64,000 bases of DNA from Dasypus novemcinctus. Taxonomy: Eukaryota; Chordata; Mammalia; Cingulata; Dasypodidae. The notes under the pieces were generated by a model that was not told where the DNA came from, searched no databases, and was given only the letters and a program-made list of their open reading frames with translations. The position numbers were made by a program, and so were the translations under genes. The stretch is taken from the NCBI RefSeq assembly GCF_030445035.2, contig NC_080683.1, forward strand, positions 116,607,225-116,671,224, in the 5' to 3' direction. This document shows positions 57,484 to 64,000 of the stretch, in pieces; positions within the stretch are counted from its first letter, which is position 1, and every line of letters starts with the position of its first letter.

Positions 57484-60400
57484 CTACAAAGAGAGAAGAA
57501 AATATTTTTCACCTTTTTACTTTTATTTTAGAGGGACATATGTTATGGGGGGAGGAGTGGGGTGAGGGGGGTGGGACCTCATATTTCTTGAATGTAGCAT
57601 TAAAAAATAAAGACCAAAAAAACCCATAGCTGTTAAATAGAATTTGTACTGTCACCAGAGAGTTTTAAAGACCTATTCTTACGTCTCAAAAGTAAAAGTT
57701 GGGTTTGGAATATACAGAAAACCTTGCTCACTGGGAGGCCAGAGGCTCACGGCACTTAAAATGCATCCAGAAGGGAGAGCAGGGGGCTTTATCCAGCCTG
57801 AGGATCAGGACAGGGGGGTCAATTTATCTGGGGCCTGTTTTTAATTCCGTAAAAAGAGAATCTATGCTCCATGCAGAGTAGGGAAGAGTGAGTGAGATGC
57901 AGTTTGTGCAACTGCTTTGTTATTTCCAGTTGGCCAGGTCCCGGTTCTTTGAGCAGCAGTTGCTGTGGACACGCAGTGTGGACGAGCAGGAAGACTGGTG
58001 GAGAAAGGTGGCGATGGCTTTCCTTACTTCCCCAGGCGCCATTCTAGACAGGCTGGAAGGGGAAAACCATCCGCAGACAGAGAAACTCTGTAATATGTCA
58101 GAAAAGCTGGGAAGTTGGCTTGAGATGAAAACTTTCCTGGGATGACGTGGAGGTTGCCGATTCCCCAAGAGCGTGTCAATTATGGGCTCTGCTGCAGCCC
58201 TCCTTGTCCACTCTATGATGTAGACAAGGCGTGACAAGGAAAGGCCCTCAGTCTCAATCTCTTACAAATCTTCTGGTTTCAAAAAGCCACATGTGGACAA
58301 GTCACCTGTAAATTTTCCTCCTAGGAGAAGTCTCTAGGCCATTAAGAGGTAGCTCTGATATCCAGACACCAGGCAGAATCACAGAAAAATGGAAAAAATG
58401 GAACAAACGCTATGAACGTAGCGTTTTAATACTCCCCCAGAGAAATAATTTTCATGAGTAGAACATGCTCAGCTCCCCTGAGCCCTTCAGTGGGTGGTCC
58501 TGAAGGAGGGGTTTACTGTCTTCTGCTCTCCTGCTTCTCCTCGCTGCCAGTGGTTCCTCGTCCAGGTCTTTCTCTCTAGTCCTACATCCTCTTTTAGACC
58601 CTTCTCTTCTCTCCCCTGGAGAACTGCCACAGTCTTTAATTGCTTTCCTTGTTTCTAGTCTTTTGCCCCTAAAGTTGTCCTAGACCTGCCATCCGGTTGG
58701 ACCTAAAACACAATACTGATGATACTCCCAACTTAAAATCCTACAGGGATTTTTTTTTTTGCCAACAGGAGAAAGCCGGAGCTCCTTAGGATGACCCCCC
58801 ATGCCTGTCACCTGGCCCTATCACCCACCTTGCCATGTCCTCTTTCGTAGCTGCTCGTGAGGAAGCTGACAGCCCGGGAGGGAAGGTGGTTTCCTACACA
58901 CGGCTGTTTCCTCTGCCTGCACTAGGCGCCCCAACCCCCACTCACCTTTCCCAACCAAGCCTTGGCCTGGGAATGTCTCCTGATGCCCAGGGAGAATGTC
59001 AAGGCCCCAGTGTGTGCTTCCATCTCAGACTTCACATGTTACTTTGAAATTCTAGGCCCTGACAAGACTTGAGCCTCTGGAAGGGCAGGGGTTATGCCTT
59101 CATTTAGCTCTGGATCCCCAGGTGCTGTGATGAGGTGAACAGTAAGGGTAGAATCGTTGTCAAAGTGAAGGACCCTGCATCTCTGGTGAGGTTAATGAGG
59201 TAACCTAGTGCAGAAAGTGTTTTTTCAAATTCATCAATTAGTTAATTTTAAATGTATTCCACCTACCAATGGAACTGTATCTGTTCTAGAGCCTCCTTTC
59301 ACACACTCCTGCAGTGTGCGTTTTAACAGTGATCCTGCCACACCCAGCACTCACCAAATTCGCCGGGTATTTCTCTTTGCCAACGTGGATATATCTGTAC
59401 GTGGAGTAGCCCATCAGAGAAAAAATAAACATGGTAACAGATACTGGCAAAACATACCAGAAGATGATTTTAATCTTCAATGCTGATGTCTGATCTGTAA
59501 CAACAACAACAACAAAAAAAAGTAGGGGGAAGGGGAGATAGTTGGGATTTGGTGTGATGGGAAACACTGGCAGTGATGAGAGGCTTTGGGCAGATAGCTT
59601 ACATGTGGGAATTCCATTGTCATAGGGAGCCTCAGAATTTATACTCTTCGTGACAATGGATTGACTCAAGGAATCTTCTGGACTCACCTCAAACGTTGAC
59701 AGTAAAGGATACACTAATACTCCAAGTCAGCAGATAGTCCAGCACTTTATGTCTGGCCATGAAGTGCTGGATTTCAAATGTGAGGGTGTTCAGACATCGC
59801 TCACAGAACTTACAGAGCAACAGAACCCTCTCTTGAGAGCTTCCTCTCCTTTCCACACTGCTCCCAGGACCCTATCCTTCCCAGATACCCAGGAGGGGAT
59901 AGGAACATGCAGAACCACCTTTCAGATGAGTTCTCTGTGAACAGAATCACCTCCCACTGGTTGGCCAGACGTTCTGGGTAGGGTTGGAGGTTGGGATGTG
60001 TGTGGGAATGTGGTGGAGAGGGGTGTGCTGAGAAAGGCAGTAAAATCTTTCCTTCTGTGCTTTTGGTAAAAGACCGCAGGGGAATGAGAAGATGGGTATT
60101 GTGGCAGTTTGATATTATTTATGAATTCCAAAAAGAGATATAGATTATGTTTATAAACTGGTCTGTTCCTCTGGGTGTGATACCCTTTGGTTGTATTAGA
60201 TATGGCTGAGATGTCTTTGATTAAATTATGTTAAGATTGTGGCTTTGATTGACCATGTCATTAGGGTGACTCAGTTTGAGTCCCCACCCCCTTTGGGCCT
60301 ATATAAATGGAGACTCAATCAAGAAGATGCACAAAAGTAGATACACAGAAGAGAAATGGGAATAGTGAGCTCCATAGACACAGAAGAGGAGAGAACTTTG

Positions 60401-62802
60401 ATCCTGGAGCACCAGGGAGAGATGAGCCATCTGTCTGATAGTTTACTGCTGACCTCATGAAGAGAACAGAGCAGCTGAGCCCAAAAGGAGATGAGCCTTA
60501 TGCCAGCCTACAGCTGAGATTGGAAGGAGCTGGGCCCATGGAACCTTAAGAGGAAGAGGAAGGCTAAACCCTCACAGACATCGCCCGCCATCTTGCTTCA
60601 ACACGTAGCAACAGTGTTTGGTGAGGAAGCAACTTTGAGTTGGACTCTTTAGGGCCTTGTAACTGTAAGCTTTTACCCCAAATAAATGCCCTTTATAAAA
60701 GCCGACTGATTTCTGGTACTTTGCATCAGCAGCCCTTTGCGCTGACTAAAACAGGGATTTTAAGACACAGCCTGGCCTGCCTGAGCGGCTGTGGCTGCTG
60801 CCCAGGGCTCTTAATGCTGAACATATTTGCTGAGCTGTGGTGCTCTTGGCTGCAGGAAAACAAGAAGCTTTCACACGAGTGATGAGGTCCTAGTGGATTC
60901 TTTACCCGCTGATAAGATCAGCAGGAATGCTGAGGGAGCGCCCTCACCTGTGCTGATGTTTTGTAGGCTCTTGATGTCTAGGCCTGAGAGAAAGCAGCAA
61001 GTCGTGAAAGGGCTAAAGATGGGATGCAGAAGCATCATGGACAGGGAGAGCAGTAGGCAAGAGCCACTGGGGAGTCTAGGTACAGGCCTCAAGTCAGGCT
61101 CTTCTCCCTGGACAACCCCTGGTCAGATTCCATGTGGCACGTGGAGTAGGACAGTACAGTGGAAGCCACAGATGTCTGAGCACAGGTTAGGCTGCAGCTC
61201 TGTCCAGTCCCCTTGACACAGAGCCTGGTCCCTGGCCTGTATTTGCTCAATCTAGAAAGAGCCAGGACCGCGACACTGATGGCTCTTTGCGTTTGCCACA
61301 ATAGATCTAACACACTGGACCTGTATTTTCAGGGCGAGGGGGCTGAGGAGCACAGAACTAGAAATGCAGAAAGGGCAGTCCCTAAAGAGGGACTTAGTGG
61401 TTTGGGAAATGTGGGCCTGCATAGCGTGTCTTGGTGGCCCAACAGCTGGGCTATGACAGAAATGGTACCTGGTTGTTTCGTTACCTTTCCTATATGAGTG
61501 AGAAAAGTCAGCTGCATCTGCTCCCCGGGAAGAACTCAATCTAATCTTCACTTTAGCTCCGCCAACTGCCTTGGTGGTTTCCACTGGAACTTCATGCCTA
61601 CCATTTGGCCACAGATCAAGCTATTGGTCAGCAGAGTGTTTATTCCAAATACAAACTGATTTCTTCAGCCTGCTTTGTTTTGCCTTTTGTTTGCTTGGCA
61701 TTTTACATTCACTTGGCAAATGGTAGCGAACTCTTAATTTTAAAGGAAAAGGTATGAGGACAGAGATTCCAAATGAGGTCACATGTACAGGTTCCGGGGC
61801 TAAGACTTCAGCCTATCATTTCTGGAGGAACAATTGTACCCATAACACAGATGGATTTGTCAACACCTTGTCTAAACTGCCCTACGCCATCTAGTTTTAT
61901 CAGATTTACACTTACCTTTCAGAGTGTGGACACACTGCCTCTCTGAAGGCCGAGCGGGACGAGGAGGTCCGGGGACAAAGGCCTCCACGTGGACGCAGTA
62001 CAGGGTGTCCGGCTCCAGCCAGCTGAGCACCAGCGTGTGGTTGGTCACACACTGGGACCACTGGGACAGGGAATTGCAAGGAGTATTTAGAGCTTCAGAT
62101 TTTTGGGGCCATGCCCAAACGAACCAGTCAAGAAGGAAGTTAAAGACTAAGACACAACTAAACCATTTGCTCGAGCTGCAAGCTTTCTTTGCAGCAACAA
62201 CTTTAAGGTGCCCTTATCCTGTAACTTGGTGGAGCATGGTCAGGAGCTGGAGGGGGACAATTCTACATAATCATGTCAGAGTTTCTTAGGAAACTTCACC
62301 CTTTGTCCTTGTTAATATTATCCCTTTTGGAGAGTGATGGACAGATGTTCTGCAAGTACAAGCTCTCCATCCACATGAGCCTGGCAGTGGTTCTACACTT
62401 CTACAGCAACATCACACACGAGAGAGATTCTATAAAGACAACCTGAAGGCAGTTCTATAAATTTTCTACACAGCAGATCCAGCTGTATCTTGCATGACAT
62501 CTTTTTTGACTATCATCCCTTCCCAGATTCACATGCAGAGAAGAAAAGCCTCAAGGCCTTTTATTGCAGCATTAGCTGCACAAAAAGTGGCGGTAGATGA
62601 CATGCCCCATTCCATTTCAGGCTTACCGTTCTATTTGATTTGGTATTGTATACAGACACGTTATACTTCAAATTGGAGTATATTTGTTGCATGGAAACAG
62701 AACTGTCTTCTGGATTTCTCTTCCACTTCTCTGGTGCCTTTAGAACAACTGTAATGGATTTCTCATCCGTAGTCAAAGCAACCGCTGGTGGGCCAATTTG
62801 TG
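56749..62802 (-). CDS. IL20RA: Interleukin-20 receptor subunit alpha, coding exons 4-7 (5' part outside window)
   Basis: IL20RA is a class II cytokine receptor chain. It pairs with IL20RB to bind IL-19, IL-20 and IL-24 and with IL10RB to bind IL-26, signalling through JAK1 and STAT3 at the plasma membrane. The four exons here, 62802-62627, 62060-61916, 59494-59355 and 57483-56749, join in frame with GT-AG introns (donors GTAAGC, GTAAGT, GTGAGT). They give about 397 residues: the second fibronectin-III domain, one transmembrane helix and the full tail ending YVQMED. Identification rests on extended similarity to remembered human IL20RA, for example EKWKRNPED and EEWGLYVQM. No stop or frameshift interrupts it, so it is likely functional. 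The signal peptide and first domain (exons 1-3) lie past the right edge; I found no exon 3 in 62803-64000. Confidence 0.95.
57540..58525. other. IL20RA intron 6, left part
   Basis: Intronic sequence between exons 7 and 6. Near 57530-57600 a minus-strand copy of the 'gtgggacctcatatttcttg' type L1 3' end may be present. Frames at 57888-58237 on both strands have no family resemblance and I do not call an exon. Confidence 0.45.
58530..59110 (-). mobile_element. L2 LINE fragment in IL20RA intron 6
   Basis: 'cctacagggattttttttt', 'gagctccttaggatgacccc' and 'ctgtcacctggccctatcac' follow the reversed L2 order, with a T-run inside. Because the gene is on the minus strand, the element is in the same orientation as the gene. 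Old and diverged. Confidence 0.55.
59355..59494 (-). CDS. IL20RA: IL20RA exon 6: transmembrane segment
   Basis: The 140-bp exon lies between acceptor GTTACAG|AT (59495/59494) and donor GCGAATTTG|GTGAGT (59355/59354). It completes the aspartate codon begun in exon 5 and encodes a hydrophobic helix IIFWYVLPVSVTMFIFSLM followed by a basic stop-transfer stretch YRYIHVGKEK. This matches the membrane anchor of IL20RA. The acceptor's polypyrimidine tract is made of a (GTT)n microsatellite preceded by a T-run (59498-59521 on the plus strand as AAC units). Confidence is high because the phases on both sides agree. Confidence 0.95.
60100..60753 (+). mobile_element. Solo LTR in IL20RA intron 5, antisense to the gene
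   Basis: It begins TGTGGCAGTTTGATATTA and ends GCTGACTAAAACA. Flanking pentamers GGTAT (60095-60099) and GGGAT (60754-60758) differ at one base and fit a 5-bp duplication. A TATA-like CCTATATAAATGG is at 60298-60310 and AATAAA at 60681-60686. It is the longest copy of the TGTAGCAG family here. Its signals point against IL20RA transcription, so it could only affect the gene through antisense transcription. Confidence 0.9.
60760..61915. other. IL20RA intron 5, right part
   Basis: Intronic sequence between the LTR and exon 5. No further exon, RNA gene or well-defined repeat was recognised. The plus- and minus-strand frames here overlap each other without family signature. Confidence 0.5.
61916..62060 (-). 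CDS. IL20RA: IL20RA exon 5: second half of fibronectin-III domain 2
   Basis: The 145-bp exon runs from acceptor CTGTCCCAG|TGGTCC (62061/62060) to donor CTGAAAG|GTAAGT (61916/61915), ending in phase 1. It encodes WSQCVTNHTLVL, then LEPDTLYCVHVEAFVPGPP and ERQCVHTLK. The cysteines in LYC and RQC are those expected to form the domain-2 disulfide in class II receptors. NHT is an N-glycosylation sequon. Together with exon 4 it makes up the ligand-facing membrane-proximal domain. Confidence 0.95.
62627..62802 (-). CDS. IL20RA: IL20RA exon 4: first half of fibronectin-III domain 2
   Basis: The 176-bp exon runs from acceptor CTTAAG|CACAAATTGG (62803/62802) to donor AGAACG|GTAAGC (62627/62626). Its first two bases complete a codon split with exon 3. 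It encodes QIGPPAVALTTDEKSITV, then APEKWKRNPED and MQQIYSNLKYNVSVYNTKSN. Sequons NVS and NRT (the latter at the exon end) are present. The acceptor has a modest pyrimidine tract (CCCCTCTCCCCCTTAAG). Confidence 0.94.
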
Positions 62803-63214
62803 CTTAAGGGGGAGAGGGGAGAGGATAGCTTCATGTATGATATAAAAATTATCTTAGCTAAAGCTATACCGTAATCCAACTGGGATCAAAGCCCCCAAAT
62901 TCCCCCTCTTAGGAGATGACTCAGAATGCTCAAAGGGGGTTCTAGATTATGTCAAAGCTTGAAACCATCATTTCATACATGCTGGCACTTGGAATGTTGA
63001 AACAGCAAATTCAAGTATTGTATTTACTTAGTTCCTAGTCAGATGGATAAATAGTACTTAATGATGGCAAATACAATGAAATATTCATGACACTCCTAGG
63101 ACTTGAGAGGTTGGTGATAAATAATATTAATTTGATTTTATATGTATAAAAAGTCAGACATGAAGAAATGAAGCACAGCTAAAGACCTTTGGAGGTGTGA
63201 CTGGAATGTTCTGG

Positions 63215-63547
63215 AACAAAGGTCAACAACCTTTTACCACAAAGGGCCACAAAGTAAGTATTTCAGGCTTTGAAGGCCATATGATGTCTGTCATAAATAC
63301 GCAGCTCTGGTTGTAGCAAGAAAGCTGCCACATACAACGTGCAAATGAATGGGCGTGGCTGTGTGCCAATCAAATTTTATTTATGGATGCTGAAATTTGA
63401 ATTTCATTTAATTTTCACATCTCAAAATATTCTTCTTTTGATTTTTAAAAACCATGTGAAAGGGTAAAAACCATTCTAGCTCTTGGGCTATAGAAAAATA
63501 GGAAGGGTGGGGCTGGATTGGGCCTGAGGGCCATCATTTGCCAGCCT
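63215..63547 (+). mobile_element. hAT-Charlie DNA transposon in IL20RA intron 3
   Basis: The left end 'aaaggtcaacaacctttta' and right end 'catcatttgccagcctct' are decayed terminal inverted repeats of the CAGGGGTCGGCAAAC type. Internal blocks 'gtatttcaggctttgaaggc', 'gaatgggcgtggctgtgtgc' and 'aaattttatttatggatgct' are typical of the longer form of this Charlie-group element. A shorter related copy is at 8785-8975. Confidence 0.8.
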
Positions 63548-63549
63548 CT

Positions 63550-64000
63550 CACCTGGAAGGTCCCAGCGGAAGGCTGGCTCCAGGACCTGTGGAGGCTCGC
63601 AAGGCTCCTGGTGGCAGCCCTGAGTGGGTCCTCCATGGCGGAACCAGCCACAGTTCAGGGGATGGCAAAATGGAGAAGCACATACCAGGAAGACGTTGCC
63701 TTAACACTGAGTGGCAACTAGAAATTCCATCATCACAACACCCTGTTTATAACCAGAAGAGTCTTTGTTTGGCCATCATGATCATCTTTCATCAGTCTTG
63801 TGGACACATATCAATGATTTCTAAACTCACAACAATGAGTTACACAAATTACAAATTACACAGCCTCTGGGAAAGAGTAAAACAAAATCAGAATGTGATC
63901 TTCTTGACATTTAGCTGGATGAAACCTTAGCACTCCCTTAGTCAACAGCACCATTCGAACTCGGAACCTGAGCTCGGACCCTGGGTCTGGGGGCTAGAAT
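63550..64000. other. IL20RA intron 3 (part), no exon seen
   Basis: I searched the minus strand for the domain-1 exon that should precede exon 4 and found no matching coding block or acceptor/donor pair. The exon presumably lies beyond the right edge. Confidence 0.5.

Noticed and set aside
57888-58237. Opposed frames of 85 and 105 codons in IL20RA intron 6
   Set aside because: No known family, no supporting splice sites in gene orientation, and both strands are open over the same bases.
62803-64000. Possible IL20RA exon 3
   Set aside because: No minus-strand block matching the end of fibronectin domain 1 with suitable splice sites was found; a Charlie element and unique intron fill the space.
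1-64000. Bacterial or viral gene system, operon or mobile defence locus
   Set aside because: GT-AG introns, SINE/LINE/LTR content and gene spacing are those of a mammalian chromosome; nothing in the window supports a prokaryotic system.

Overview
This is a piece of a mammalian nuclear genome, most likely from a xenarthran and probably an armadillo (Dasypus-like). The main evidence is an abundant tRNA-derived SINE of about 370-430 bp (head with an RNA polymerase III B box GGTTCAAACCC, tail of AAATAAAT units) that matches the armadillo DAS-SINE type. It occurs at eight full or near-full sites plus one rearranged site. L1 fragments, solo LTRs, hAT-Charlie elements, MIR and L2 are also present. 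Introns with GT-AG boundaries, low coding density and microsatellites rule out a prokaryote or virus.

Only one protein-coding gene can be supported. At 56749-62802, on the minus strand, lie the last four coding exons (numbered 4-7 after the human gene) of IL20RA, the interleukin-20 receptor alpha chain. Exon 4 (62627-62802), exon 5 (61916-62060), exon 6 (59355-59494) and exon 7 (coding part 56749-57483) join in frame through GT/AG splice sites. They encode the membrane-proximal fibronectin-III domain, the transmembrane segment and the whole cytoplasmic tail. The first exons lie beyond the right edge.

Everything left of about 55.5 kb is intergenic DNA on the 3' side of IL20RA. In human, that side faces SLC35D3 (recalled knowledge, not seen here). 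Layout: 0-6 kb mostly unique sequence with MIR, L2, microsatellites, a minisatellite and an LTR-like block; 6-9 kb L1 3' ends, two SINEs and a Charlie element; 9-12 kb unique sequence; 12-20.5 kb a dense nest of L1, LTRs and SINEs; 20.6-26 kb less repetitive sequence with two CpG-rich patches (21.4-21.9 and 24.1-24.7 kb); 26-36 kb SINEs, solo LTRs and split L1 3' ends; 36-41.5 kb mostly unique sequence; 41.7-43.7 kb an LTR interrupted by an L1 3' end and a second LTR; 45.4-49.8 kb an MLT1-like LTR, inverted L1 3' ends, a short tRNA-type SINE and an L1 ORF2 scrap; 50-55.5 kb mostly unique sequence with a MER5A-type element.

No new multi-gene system is visible. The points most worth a second look are the two orphan CpG-rich patches, a SINE with an internal minisatellite and a second, inverted head, the layered insertions (which order transposon families in time), a microsatellite forming the polypyrimidine tract of an IL20RA splice acceptor, and an inverted pair of L1 3' ends. 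Repeat family names come from recognition, not database matching, and repeat borders are approximate unless target-site duplications are given.
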